Shown: in pieces, positions 11,085 to 19,959 of the stretch
Numbering within the stretch: position 1 is the first letter of the stretch
How the letters are laid out: the number at the start of each line of letters is the position of its first letter
Source: Spinactinospora alkalitolerans
GTDB taxonomy: Bacteria; Actinomycetota; Actinomycetes; Streptosporangiales; Streptosporangiaceae
DNA length: 64,000 bases
Direction: 5' to 3'
Assembly: GCF_013408795.1 (NCBI RefSeq)
Contig: NZ_JACCCC010000001.1
Location: forward strand, 5,642,001-5,706,000
The notes under the pieces: generated by a model
Database searches by the model: none
Seen by the model: the letters and a program-made list of their open reading frames with translations, nothing else
Told to the model about the DNA's origin: nothing
Program-made: the position numbers and the translations under genes

Positions 11085-11672
11085 TTGCCCTACGACGTCT
11101 CCAGCACCGCATCCGTACTCCCGCACACCGGGACGCGTCCGACCCGCGCCTCGGTCACCGCCGTGCCGACACCGCCCCCCGACCCCGACGAACTCGCCGC
11201 CTCGCTCGCCACCATCGGTGACATCGTGATGGCGGGTCGGCGCAGCGGCTACTCCCACCTGGTGACGCGCCCCGCGCCCACGGTGGGCCAGTTGATGACG
11301 GCCGCCCGCGGCGCCGCCGAGGCCCTGGTGCGGCCGGCGCTGTGGCCGCGCCGCCGCGGCCGCTGGCAGCCCGCGCCGCGCGCCGCCCGGCGCCGGGCGG
11401 TCGGCCGCATGCGCGTGACCGTGGTGGCGCTGGAGCCCGACGCGTTCGTCCCGCTCTCGGCCGAAGGGCCCGGTGGAGCCTCCGGTCCGGCCGCCGAGGT
11501 GCTCCACCTGGTCAGCGGCCGCGCGCACACGGTCGCCACCGCGCCGACCGGCGAGATGCTGGCCGTCCAGGGGCTCACCGCCGGACGCACCCGGGTGCTC
11601 GGGGCCTCCGACGGACACCAGCTCGTCAACACCGGCACCGAGACCGCCGTCGTCGTCAGGGTCGGCGGCTGA
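11085..11672 (+). CDS. Cupin-like hypothetical protein
   Basis: I do not recognise a named family. The 195 residues divide into a helical N-terminal half (LAASLATIGDIV and TVGQLMTAARGAAEAL), an arginine-rich linker, and a C-terminal beta-rich half (MRVTVVALEPDAFVPLSAEG, EVLHLVSGRAHTVATAPTGE, HQLVNTGTETAVVVRVGG) that reads like half a cupin barrel. The leader peptide with clustered cysteine codons upstream makes a link to cysteine metabolism, such as a cysteine dioxygenase relative, tempting, but the metal-binding histidines of that family are not evident. The start is TTG at 11085 with AAGGA upstream. Confidence 0.6.
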   Translation: MPYDVSSTASVLPHTGTRPTRASVTAVPTPPPDPDELAASLATIGDIVMAGRRSGYSHLVTRPAPTVGQLMTAARGAAEALVRPALWPRRRGRWQPAPRAARRRAVGRMRVTVVALEPDAFVPLSAEGPGGASGPAAEVLHLVSGRAHTVATAPTGEMLAVQGLTAGRTRVLGASDGHQLVNTGTETAVVVRVGG

Positions 11673-11686
11673 CCCCGGCTCCCCGC

Positions 11687-12058
11687 TCACTGCGGCGCCC
11701 CCTGCGATGCGGCGCGCAGCGCGTCGTCGACCAGGGCGACGGCCTTCAGGGTGACCGCCATGCGCCGCCCCTCGGTCAGGTAGGCGTTCATGACCTGGTC
11801 GAGGGCGTGCGGCGGCAGATGACCGCGCAGGTCGACGCGGGTCGTGCGGTATCCCTCGCGTGCGCTCTCCAGGCAGGCGGCGACGTGCTGGCGGGCCAGC
11901 CTGGAGAGCGCCACGGGGTGCCTGCGCAGCACGCCGTGCAACCGGTAGTCCGCCGGGACGTGCTCGAACAGCCACACGATGGCCGTCTGCTCGAACGATT
12001 CAGAACCCGGCGGATGCACGCTCGCCGGCCAATCCGGAGGCAGATGCTGGTCGGGCAT
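11687..12058 (-). CDS. Hypothetical protein (123 residues)
   Basis: Not recognised. The sequence is soluble and mostly helical, with FEQTAIVWLFEHVPADYRLHG, ALSRLARQHVAACLESAREG and LTEGRRMAVTLKAVALVDDAL, amphipathic stretches of a small helical bundle. Codon use matches its neighbours. It converges with the cupin-like gene, leaving only 14 bases between the stops. Confidence 0.7.
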   Translation of the reverse strand: MPDQHLPPDWPASVHPPGSESFEQTAIVWLFEHVPADYRLHGVLRRHPVALSRLARQHVAACLESAREGYRTTRVDLRGHLPPHALDQVMNAYLTEGRRMAVTLKAVALVDDALRAASQGAPQ

Positions 12059-12141
12059 GCCCTCAGCATAACGTCTACTAGAACACGTGTTCGATGGCGA
12101 AACGCCGACCGGCGGCGCTTCGCCCGCGATGCGGCGCGGCG

Positions 12142-12378
12142 CTACTGGCCGAGCGTGCCTCCCGGCGCGGAGTCCGGCGCGGACTCCCCCTCGCTCTCCC
12201 CGTCCTTGCGCCGCTCCAACTCGACCCTGATCGCGTTCTCGGCCGCGTCGACCGCTGCGCGCGCGGTGATCACGTTGGTGTGCGCCCGCTCCAGCTCTTC
12301 GAGCGCGATGCAGTCGAACGACACCCGTGCGTCGTGGATCGCGGCTTCGAGCTGGCGCGCCGCTTCGTCAAGGCTCAT
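12142..12378 (-). CDS. Small coiled-coil hypothetical protein (78 residues)
   Basis: Begins MSLDEAARQLEAAIHDARVS and is almost entirely helical with acidic and basic alternation (LEELERAHTNVITARAAVDA, then AENAIRVELERRKDG), suggesting a coiled coil. The last 20 residues are serine-, glycine- and proline-rich. No function can be given. It lies upstream of, and on the same strand as, the 123-residue protein. Confidence 0.65.
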   Translation of the reverse strand: MSLDEAARQLEAAIHDARVSFDCIALEELERAHTNVITARAAVDAAENAIRVELERRKDGESEGESAPDSAPGGTLGQ

Positions 12379-12709
12379 GTTCTCCTCTTTCTCCGACTCA
12401 CAACGGTCCGTTCAGCGCCGCGGCGCCACCGCGGAACCCGCCGCCACAGCGGTCGCCTCCGCGCTACAGATGCCTACCCGGCTGGGTCTACCCCATGTCA
12501 GCCGACTATTCGCCGGGGCCGGGCGGACCGACCGGGCGAACCCGAAACGAGAGTCGGATTTCTCACCTTGCTTCACCTCTTCCACCTGCGAGAACACCGG
12601 GATCTTCGATTCCGGAGCGCGCGCGGTGCGCTACACCAGGTCATCGGGGAACCGGTACTGTCACACGATCCGCTTACGATTGCGGTGATCGAGAAGACAG
12701 GGGCAGCTC
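12379..12709. other. Divergent intergenic region
   Basis: 331 bases between the small coiled-coil gene and the exonuclease gene. No coding frame is convincing; it should carry the promoters of both divergent genes. Nothing else stands out. Confidence 0.45.
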
Positions 12710-13576
12710 ATGCGCAACCGCTATCCCGGGTCCTGCCGGACCTGCCGCGTCCAGGTGCCGGCCGACGCCGGCGCCGCGGTGAAGGAGTCCGGCCGGTGGC
12801 GGGTCTACTGCTCCGAGCACGCGCCGGAGGACGCCCCGCCCGGGCCCGCGGGCCCGCCGCGGCGCGGTGACCACCCCGGCTGGCACACCCTCGACCTCGC
12901 CGGCTACGACAGCGAGACCTCCTCCAACAACCCCGACAAGGCGTTCCTCGTCTCCGCGGCGCTGGTCGACGCCTCGGGCTCGGCGCGCACCTGGCTGGTC
13001 GACCCGGGCGACCGCGAGATCCCGGCCGAGGCCGTCGCCATCCACGGCATCAGCACCGAACGCGCCCGCGACGAAGGGATGCCGGCGGAGCAGGCGCTGG
13101 AGGAGATCGCCGACGCCCTCGCGGCCCACCTGCGGGCCGGCCGGGGACTGGTGATCTTCAACGCACCGTTCGACCTCGGCGTGCTCGAAAACGAACTGCG
13201 ACGGCGCGACATGAAGTCCCTCGCCGAACGGCTGGGGAGCGCACCGCGGCCGATCATCGATCCGCTGGTGATCGACCGCGGCATCGACCCCTTCCGCAAG
13301 GGGCCGCGCAACCTCGGCGCGATGTGCGGGTTCTACGGCGTGGAGCTCACCGAGGCGCACACCGCGGTCGCCGACGCCGCGGCGTGCCTGTCCCTGTCCC
13401 GCGAGATCGGCGCGCGCCACGCCGACGTCGCCGGCCTGGACCTGCACGCGCTGCACGACAGGCAGGTGGACTGGGCGCTGGACTACGCCCGCAGGCGGCA
13501 GGAGTGGCTGGAGCGGAGCAGGCCGGGGCGGAGTAGGGTGATCGACGGCACTTGGCCGATCAGTGTGTCCCCTTGA
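12710..13576 (+). CDS. DnaQ-like 3'-5' exonuclease (DEDDh)
   Basis: Exonuclease-fold protein of 288 residues. The three Exo motifs of the DEDDh class are visible: GYDSETS (Exo I, D and E), IFNAPFDLGVLENEL (Exo II) and AHTAVADA (Exo III, His then Asp five residues on). The first 40 residues hold CRTCRVQVP and CSEHAP, a possible four-cysteine zinc site preceding the nuclease domain, which is known in stand-alone actinobacterial members. It probably proofreads or trims DNA or RNA ends, but the substrate is not shown by sequence. ATG is at 12710. Confidence 0.88.
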   Translation: MRNRYPGSCRTCRVQVPADAGAAVKESGRWRVYCSEHAPEDAPPGPAGPPRRGDHPGWHTLDLAGYDSETSSNNPDKAFLVSAALVDASGSARTWLVDPGDREIPAEAVAIHGISTERARDEGMPAEQALEEIADALAAHLRAGRGLVIFNAPFDLGVLENELRRRDMKSLAERLGSAPRPIIDPLVIDRGIDPFRKGPRNLGAMCGFYGVELTEAHTAVADAAACLSLSREIGARHADVAGLDLHALHDRQVDWALDYARRRQEWLERSRPGRSRVIDGTWPISVSP

Positions 13577-13787
13577 CCTGCGGATACCCTAGAGTGGTCG
13601 TTTTGCCCCCGTACGACCGATCCGGCGCGCGTGCCGTTACTCGATCGTTGCGTGCGATCTGAGCGGATTTTCGACCGGCGATGTTCGGTCGGCCACGTAG
13701 TGGGTACACAGCGCCCGGTCCGGTACGCCCTATGGCGCGCCTCCGGCGAAACGCCGGCGAAAGCTCCCTTGATCCCTCGGGGCGGCG

Positions 13788-15683
13788 GTGCGGGCGGACA
13801 TCCATCTCGTTTGGGAGGAGGCGGCGCCTGAAGCGCCGATCACTGTGGCGGTAGACGACAACAATCCGCAACCGGGCGGTAGCGCCGAGACAGCGGGCTC
13901 GACCACCGGTGAGCTTTACACGACCGAAGACCTCCTGTGGGAGCCTCCCGAGGTATCGAAGGCCGAGCAGAAACCGAGGACCGACTGGGTCGTCTTCGGG
14001 TTCGCCGGCGCCCTGACGCTCGCGTTCGTGGCGTGGGGCGTCATCGCCCCCGACAACCTCGGCGGCGTCGCGAGCGGCATGCTGAACGGCCTGATCCACT
14101 ACGGCGGGTGGGGGTTCGTGCTCGCCGCTTCGGCGTTCGTGGTCCTCGCGCTGTGGCTGGCCTTCAGCAGATACGGCAATATCACGCTCGGCCGCGATGA
14201 CGAGGCGCCGCAGTACAACACGCTGTCCTGGATCTCGATGCTGTTCGCCACCGGCATGGGCATCGGCCTGATGTTCTACGGCGTGAGCGAGCCGCTGTCG
14301 CACTTCACCACGCCGCCCCCCGGAACCGCGGGCGGCACCGAGGCGCAGGCGGCGACGACCGCCATGGCGACGACGATGTTCCACTGGTCCCTGCACCCGT
14401 GGGCCATCTACGCCGTGGTCGGCCTGGCGATCGCCTACGGCACCTACCGGCGCGGCCGGCGGCAGTTGATCAGCGCCGCGTTCACCCCGCTCATCGGGGA
14501 GCGCAACGCCAACGGCCCCGTGGGCAAGCTGATCGACGTGCTCGCCATCTTCGCGACGCTGTTCGGCTCCGCCTGCTCCCTGGGCCTGGGCACGCTGCAG
14601 ATCGCCTACGGCTTCCAGCACCTCGGCTGGATCCCCACGGTCGGCATCAGCGTGCTGGTCGGGATCATCGCGGCGCTCATGGTCGCCTTCGTGGTGTCGG
14701 CCGCCTCGGGCATCGACAAGGGCATCCAGTGGCTGTCCAACACCAACATGGTGATGGCCGCGCTGCTGCTGCTCTTCCTGCTGGTCGTCGGCCCCACCGT
14801 CTACATCCTGGACATGATCCCCACGTCGCTGGGCGTGTACCTGCACGACTTCTTCTCCATGGCGGCCCGCACCGAGGTCTCCGGCGGCGAGGGCACCGGC
14901 GCCTGGCTGCAGGGCTGGACGATCTTCTACTGGGCCTGGTGGATCTCCTGGACCCCGTTCGTGGGCATGTTCATCGGCAAGATCAGCCGCGGCCGCACGA
15001 TCCGCCAGTTCGTCGCCGGCGTCATCCTGGTCCCCTCGGTGGTGAGCCTGGTCTGGTTCGCCATCCTCGGCGGCACCGCGATCAACCTGCAGTCCTCCGG
15101 GGTCGACCTGGCCGGCCAGGCCAGCGCCGAGGCCCAGCTCTACGGCCTGCTGGAGAACTTCCCGTGGGCCACGGCGGTCAGCGTGGTGGTCGCGGTCCTG
15201 GTGGCGATCTTCTTCGTCACCGGAGCCGACTCCGCGTCGATCGTCATGGGCACGCTGTCCCAGCGCGGCGCCAACGACCCGCAGAAGCCCATGACGGTCT
15301 TCTGGGGCGTGCTGATCGCCGTCGTCGCCGCGATCATGCTGATGGTCGGCGAGGGCGGCGGCAGCGCACTGGACGGGTTGCAGAAGATCACCATCCTGGT
15401 CGCCGCGCCGTGGACCATCGTGATGCTGATGCTGTGCGTGGCGCTGGTCAAGGACCTGCGACGCGACCCGATGATCGTGCGCTCGCACAAGGCCCAGGAG
15501 GTCGTCACGGCCGCTGTGGTCACCGGTGCGCAGGAGTACGACGGCGACTTCCAGATCGAGATCTCACCGGCGGAGGACTCCGGCGAGGCCGCGCGGGAGA
15601 AGGACGAGGAGGACTCCGCGTCCGCACCGCCCGCCGAACGGGCCGCGGCCAACGGCGGAGCCGTCAAGGACCCCACCCCCTAG
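13788..15683 (+). CDS. BCCT-family betaine/carnitine/choline transporter
   Basis: Sodium- or proton-coupled uptake of betaine-type osmolytes across the cell membrane. The protein has about twelve hydrophobic segments and the family hallmarks GMGIGLMFYGVSEPLSHF and the tryptophan-rich WAWWISWTPFVGMFIGKISR with RGRTIRQF after it. The cytoplasmic C-terminus is acidic (about 50 residues), as in osmosensing members. The start is uncertain: GTG at 13788 keeps the whole frame (631 residues), whereas GTG at 13845 gives 612; neither has a good ribosome site. A strong terminator follows at 15704. Confidence 0.93.
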   Translation: MRADIHLVWEEAAPEAPITVAVDDNNPQPGGSAETAGSTTGELYTTEDLLWEPPEVSKAEQKPRTDWVVFGFAGALTLAFVAWGVIAPDNLGGVASGMLNGLIHYGGWGFVLAASAFVVLALWLAFSRYGNITLGRDDEAPQYNTLSWISMLFATGMGIGLMFYGVSEPLSHFTTPPPGTAGGTEAQAATTAMATTMFHWSLHPWAIYAVVGLAIAYGTYRRGRRQLISAAFTPLIGERNANGPVGKLIDVLAIFATLFGSACSLGLGTLQIAYGFQHLGWIPTVGISVLVGIIAALMVAFVVSAASGIDKGIQWLSNTNMVMAALLLLFLLVVGPTVYILDMIPTSLGVYLHDFFSMAARTEVSGGEGTGAWLQGWTIFYWAWWISWTPFVGMFIGKISRGRTIRQFVAGVILVPSVVSLVWFAILGGTAINLQSSGVDLAGQASAEAQLYGLLENFPWATAVSVVVAVLVAIFFVTGADSASIVMGTLSQRGANDPQKPMTVFWGVLIAVVAAIMLMVGEGGGSALDGLQKITILVAAPWTIVMLMLCVALVKDLRRDPMIVRSHKAQEVVTAAVVTGAQEYDGDFQIEISPAEDSGEAAREKDEEDSASAPPAERAAANGGAVKDPTP

Positions 15684-15703
15684 GGGCGGAGTCCCTCCCC
15701 GTC

Positions 15704-15745
15704 GAAAAAGGGGCCCTTTCCCGCGCGGGGAAGGGCCCCTTTTTC
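15704..15745 (+). terminator. Rho-independent terminator after the BCCT gene
   Basis: A long near-perfect hairpin (GAAAAAGGGGCCCTTTCCC against GGGGAAGGGCCCCTTTTTC) ending in a run of five T, 20 bases past the BCCT stop codon. The A-run on the left arm would let it work on both strands. Confidence 0.88.
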
Positions 15746-15857
15746 GCGTTCCCGACCGCTTCGCGGCCCGCATGGGGCGGGCTCTCGGGGGTAGGGGCGC
15801 GACCGCACACAGAAACCGGGACACCGGTGCCGCGATCCGCCCCGAGGAGGCGACCGC

Positions 15858-16013
15858 ATGCTCAAGCTCATTCTGGTCCTGTTGGCGATCTGGCTCCTGC
15901 TGTCGGTACTGGGTCTGGTGATCGAGGGCTTGTTCTGGCTCTTCGTGATCGGCGCCGTCCTGTTCGCCGCGACGGGCGTGTGGGGCTGGCTGCAGCGGCA
16001 GCGAACCCCCTGA
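15858..16013 (+). CDS. Small two-helix membrane protein (51 residues)
   Basis: Begins MLKLILVLLAIWLLLSVLGL and is hydrophobic throughout, with two membrane segments (about residues 3-22 and 24-42) and a short basic end LQRQRTP. GAGGAGG lies eight bases before the ATG, an excellent ribosome site, so I think it is real. Function unknown; such small actinobacterial membrane proteins are common. A copy of the dispersed repeat begins two bases after its stop. Confidence 0.75.
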   Translation: MLKLILVLLAIWLLLSVLGLVIEGLFWLFVIGAVLFAATGVWGWLQRQRTP

Positions 16014-16014
16014 T

Positions 16015-16127
16015 GTCTGACGGTCGGGTCCGCACGGGGGGTCGGCTGTCGCGGTGCGCGCAGCGCCGGCGGCGCAACGGACCCGGCCCCGGAAACTCCC
16101 GCCCCACCCCGCGAGCGCAGCGGTCGG
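16015..16127 (+). repeat. Dispersed intergenic repeat, copy 2
   Basis: The same sequence as 8692-8803 (reverse) and 23308-23418. It starts immediately after the stop of the 51-residue membrane protein, and the kinase gene ends about 55 bases further on. Confidence 0.8.
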
Positions 16128-16182
16128 AATTCGACGGTCGCCGCCGGGCGGGCCCCGCCCCGTCAGGCCCCGACAGGCCCCG

Positions 16183-17346
16183 TCAGTGCCGCAGTCCGAT
16201 CGTGGCGCTGGCGCGGCGCTGCGCCGTCGGCAGCCATGGCATCGGGACGAGTTCGGACAGGAACCTGTAGTCCTCGGCCAGCCGTCGCTCGGCCTCGCAG
16301 TGGGGAACGTGCAGCCGCCCCCACCAGGCGGCGATGTCGGCCCAGCCCGGCGCCGACAGCGACCCGCCGGTGTGCTGCACCGACAGCGCCGCGCACAGGT
16401 TCGCGAAGCGCAGCCGCTGCTCCAGCGGCCAGCATGCCAGCGTGCCGACGATGAAGGCCGCCCCGAACACGTCCCCCGCGCCCGTGGTGTCGATCGCCTC
16501 CAGGACCAGCCCCTCCACCTCGGCGCTCTCGCCCGTGGTCTGATCGACCGCGAGCGCGCCCCTGGGGCCGTCGGTGACCACGGCGACCGGCACGTGCTCC
16601 GACAGCGCGGACAGGGCCGAGGCCGGGCTGCCGGTGCGGGTGTAGGACATCGCCTCGATGGCGTTGGGCACGAACGCGTGGCAGTGCCGCAACTGCTCCA
16701 GCACCGAGCTCGACCACTCCTCCCTGACGTCCCAGCCGACGTCGGCGAAGAGCTTGGCGCCGTTGCCGGCCTGGCGCAGCGCCCACTCCGGCACGTCGCC
16801 GTCGGCGCTCAGGCTCACGAACGCCGCCCGCGCCTGCGGCAGGTCGCAGGCCATCTCGCGCAGCGGGACGGGCGAGGGGTGCTCGTGGGTGACCATGCTG
16901 CGGTCGCCGCGGTAGGCGAGGGAGACCGTGAACGGCGAGTGCCACTCGGGGAAGCGCCGGGACGCCGAGAGGTCCACCATCTCCTGGCCGGCCAGCGTGT
17001 CCCAACTGAAGTCGCCGTAGACGTCTTCGCCGAACGCCGCGGCCACCGCCGTGCGCAGTCCGAGCCGGGAGGCCGCCACCGCCAGGTTGGCCACGCCCCC
17101 GGGGCAGGAGCCCATGCCTTCGGCGTCGACCTCCGTGCCGCCGGCCGGCGGCGCCGCGAGGCCGGTGAGCACGATGTCGAAGAAGACGGTCCCGCTGAGC
17201 GCGAGGTCGATGGTCGGGCTGTCGGGCTCGCGCGCGCCGGCCAGCACGTCGCGCGGTTCGCCGACCAGTGGCGTGGATTCGAGCTTGTCGTACTCCGGTG
17301 CCGGGTCCGCGGCGGCCCCGCCGTTCGCTCGTCCCTTCGTCGCCAT
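16183..17346 (-). CDS. PfkB-family carbohydrate kinase
   Basis: Sugar or nucleoside kinase of the ribokinase superfamily. The anion-hole and catalytic signature DTTGAGDVFGAAF sits near residue 290, and GGVANLAVAASRLGLRTAVAAAFGEDVYG is the matching N-terminal sugar-binding signature. A roughly 45-residue extension precedes the fold. It is divergent from a GH4 glycosidase, so phosphorylation of a sugar released by, or fed to, that enzyme is a reasonable inference; the sugar is unknown. The start is ATG (complement of 17344-17346). Confidence 0.9.
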   Translation of the reverse strand: MATKGRANGGAAADPAPEYDKLESTPLVGEPRDVLAGAREPDSPTIDLALSGTVFFDIVLTGLAAPPAGGTEVDAEGMGSCPGGVANLAVAASRLGLRTAVAAAFGEDVYGDFSWDTLAGQEMVDLSASRRFPEWHSPFTVSLAYRGDRSMVTHEHPSPVPLREMACDLPQARAAFVSLSADGDVPEWALRQAGNGAKLFADVGWDVREEWSSSVLEQLRHCHAFVPNAIEAMSYTRTGSPASALSALSEHVPVAVVTDGPRGALAVDQTTGESAEVEGLVLEAIDTTGAGDVFGAAFIVGTLACWPLEQRLRFANLCAALSVQHTGGSLSAPGWADIAAWWGRLHVPHCEAERRLAEDYRFLSELVPMPWLPTAQRRASATIGLRH

Positions 17347-17520
17347 GGCGGCCCCCCTGCGCGGATCTGCGATGAGTCAGATAGTGAAGGGTAGTCAATC
17401 CGGCCGCTCACCGGCGGCGGACGGCCTCGGCCGCGGGCGCACCGGCCGCGACCGGCCACGGACGGCCGCGGCGCACTACCGTGGGGTGCGGGAAGCGGTC
17501 GCGGGAAAGGGGCTTGGGAC

Positions 17521-18903
17521 GTGCGGTTGGCCATTCTCGGCGGAGGCGGGTTCCGGGTCCCCCTGGTCCATCGGGCGCTGCTCGCCGACACCCTGCGCGG
17601 TGACGCGCCGATCACCGAGGTGGTCCTCTGCGACACCGACGCGCGGCGGCTGCGCGCGATCGGCGCGGTGCTCGACCGGCAGCGCGACGCCCACCGCGCG
17701 GCGCACGGCGAGCCCGGCCTCGCGGTGCGCGCCGAGACCGGGCTCGCCGCGGCGCTGGACGGATGCGACATCGTCTTCTCCGCGATCCGGGTCGGCGGCA
17801 TGCCCGGCAGGGTGCTGGACGAGCGGGTCGCGCTCGCGGCCGGCGTCCTGGGCCAGGAGACCGTGGGCGCAGGGGGCATCAGCTACGGGCTGCGCACGCT
17901 GCCGGTGGCCGGGGAGATCGCGCGGACGACCGCCGAGCGCGCGCCCGGCGCGTGGGTGGTGAACTTCACCAACCCCGCGGGTCTGGTCACCGAGGCCATG
18001 TCGGCGGTGCTCGGCGACCGCGTGATCGGCATCTGCGACTCCCCGGTGGGCCTGGGCCGGCGGGCCGCCCGGGCGCTGGGCCTGGACCCGGCCGGGGTCG
18101 GCCTGGACTACGCGGGCCTGAACCATCTCGGCTGGCTGCGGGGGCTGCACGCGGACGGCCGCGACCGGCTGCCGGACCTGCTCGCCGACGAGGCCGCGCT
18201 GTCCTCCTTCGAAGAGGGCCGACTGTTCGGCCCCTCCTGGCTGCGCGCGCTCGGGGCGCTGCCCAACGAGTACCTGCACTACTACTACATGGCGCGGGAG
18301 TCGCGCGCCTCGATCGCCGAGACGGTGGCCGGCGGCGGGGAGACCCGCGGCGAGCAGCTCGTGGACCAGCAGGAGGCCTTCTACCGCGATGCCGCCGCGC
18401 GGCCGGCCGAGGCCTACGAGCTGTGGGACCGCGCCCGGTTGGAGCGCGAGGAGACCTACATGGCCGACAACCGCCGCGCGGCCGGCGGGGTCGAGCGGGA
18501 CGAGGAGGACCTGGACGGCGGCGGCTACGAGCAGGTCGCGCTGGCCGTGATGCGGGCGATCGCCAGAGACGAACCGGCCCGGCTGATCGTCAATGTGCGC
18601 AACCGCGGCGCGATCGCCGGCCTGGACGGCGACGCGGTCGTGGAGGTGCCGTGCCTGGTGGACGCGGCCGGCGCCGGCCCACTGGCCGTCGGCGCGCTCA
18701 CCGGCCACCAGTCGTCGCTGGTGCAGGCGGTGAAGGCGGTGGAGCGCGAGATCGTCGACGCCGTCCGGACGGGCTCGCGCACCCCGGCCCTGCGCGCGTT
18801 CGCCACCCACCCCCTGGTCGACTCGGTCGCCACGGCCCGAACTCTGCTGGACGGCTACCTGAAGGCCTTCCCCGAACTGGAGCGGGTGCTGCCCCGTCCC
18901 TAG
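17521..18903 (+). CDS. Glycoside hydrolase family 4 (6-phospho-beta-glucosidase type)
   Basis: NAD- and metal-dependent glycosidase that cleaves through an oxidation-elimination mechanism. GH4 hallmarks are the Rossmann start RLAILGGGGFRVPLV, IVFSAIRVGGMPGR, GQETVGAGGISYGLRT, NFTNPAG, GICDSP and LNHLGWLRG, then LPNEYLHYYYM. GTG at 17521 directly precedes the Rossmann strand. It is divergent from the PfkB kinase with 174 bases between them. No PTS or ABC sugar uptake gene is next to it, so the substrate is not indicated. Confidence 0.92.
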   Translation: MRLAILGGGGFRVPLVHRALLADTLRGDAPITEVVLCDTDARRLRAIGAVLDRQRDAHRAAHGEPGLAVRAETGLAAALDGCDIVFSAIRVGGMPGRVLDERVALAAGVLGQETVGAGGISYGLRTLPVAGEIARTTAERAPGAWVVNFTNPAGLVTEAMSAVLGDRVIGICDSPVGLGRRAARALGLDPAGVGLDYAGLNHLGWLRGLHADGRDRLPDLLADEAALSSFEEGRLFGPSWLRALGALPNEYLHYYYMARESRASIAETVAGGGETRGEQLVDQQEAFYRDAAARPAEAYELWDRARLEREETYMADNRRAAGGVERDEEDLDGGGYEQVALAVMRAIARDEPARLIVNVRNRGAIAGLDGDAVVEVPCLVDAAGAGPLAVGALTGHQSSLVQAVKAVEREIVDAVRTGSRTPALRAFATHPLVDSVATARTLLDGYLKAFPELERVLPRP

Positions 18904-19426
18904 TGTGCCGGGACCCGCCGCCGTGGGTCTCAAGGCCCGCCCCGCCCGAGATTGCGCGCGGGTGGGCGATTCTCCCGTGTGGCCGAAGGCCCGTGGACGG
19001 AAAATCGCCCTCACGCGCGCGAAGCGCACGCCGACGCCGTGCGCGCGGAGCGGCACTGCGGTTTCGGCCCGGTGGTCGGGGTGCTGTGCGTCTATTTCCT
19101 TGGGTCGGGGTTCATGGTCGGTGTTTCACGCGCTCGGTGGCCGAGGTGAGTGGACGCGGATCCCCCGCTGTCTTGGGCGCGCACCGAAACCGCGGTCGCG
19201 TCCTGGCGCGCAGAGTGGCGGCCGTGGGCGGCGCGGCGCCGGGGCGATCCCTGTGGGGGCCTTCGGCCGCGCGAGAGGATCGCCCAGTCACCGCGAATCC
19301 CACCTTCGGCCGAGGTCTCAAGACCCCCGGTGGCCAAGGAAGGCCCGCACCGTCACCCGGTCACCGCGGATCCCTCCTCCGGCCGAGCTTCAAAACCCCC
19401 GTGGCCGGAGCGGGCGGGAACCGGTC
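18904..19426. other. Gene-free region with a local direct repeat
   Basis: No supported gene. It contains two copies of a roughly 50-base sequence, at 19285-19335 and 19358-19406, sharing GTCACCGCG(A/G)ATCCC, CGGCCGAG and CCCCC(G)GTGGCC, offset by about 73 bases. They look like remnants of an intergenic repeat family different from the other two in this window. Confidence 0.5.
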
Positions 19427-19807
19427 CTACCAGCCGCTCTGCAGACGGCGGACGGCCTCCTCGGCCCGGCGCGGGTCCATTCCGGTGTCGTCGCACACGA
19501 CCTCGACCGCCTCGGACGCGCGGCCGCGGGCCAGCAGCTCCCGAACCAGGGCCAGGGTCGTGTCCGGCAGCCGCGGCGGCGGTTCGGCCCCGGGCGCGGG
19601 CCCGGCGTGCGCCTCGGGCGGGGGATCGGCGTGCGCCTCGGGCAGCGGCGAGTACCCGCCGATGTCGGGCTCGACGGTCTCGGCCGGCTCCTCCTCCGGG
19701 GCCGCCTCGACCTCGGGCCCACGCGTCAGCCACGCCGCCAGCGCCACGCCCGCCCCCAGCACGGCGGCCGCGCCGAGCAGCACGAACACCATCAGCAGCA
19801 GGCTCAT
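19427..19807 (-). CDS. Membrane-anchored hypothetical protein (126 residues)
   Basis: An N-terminal membrane helix (about residues 3-27, LLLMVFVLLGAAAVLGAG) is followed by a 50-residue linker rich in proline, alanine and glutamate, then a helical C-terminal domain (LALVRELLARGRASEAVEVV, DPRRAEEAVRRLQ). The last part resembles a small helical domain that may bind a partner in the cytoplasm. No family is recognised. Confidence 0.65.
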   Translation of the reverse strand: MSLLLMVFVLLGAAAVLGAGVALAAWLTRGPEVEAAPEEEPAETVEPDIGGYSPLPEAHADPPPEAHAGPAPGAEPPPRLPDTTLALVRELLARGRASEAVEVVCDDTGMDPRRAEEAVRRLQSGW

Positions 19808-19959
19808 GCCCCGACCTTAACCAGCACCCCGCCCGGCACCCGGCACCCCCGGGCCGCCCGCGCGTCCCGGTCGCCTCCGCTGCACCCGGTTCCCCGCCGA
19901 CCGCCCGGGTCCCCACGATCACGCCCTCAGCCCGCGGGCCGCGGCCCTCACCGGACCGC

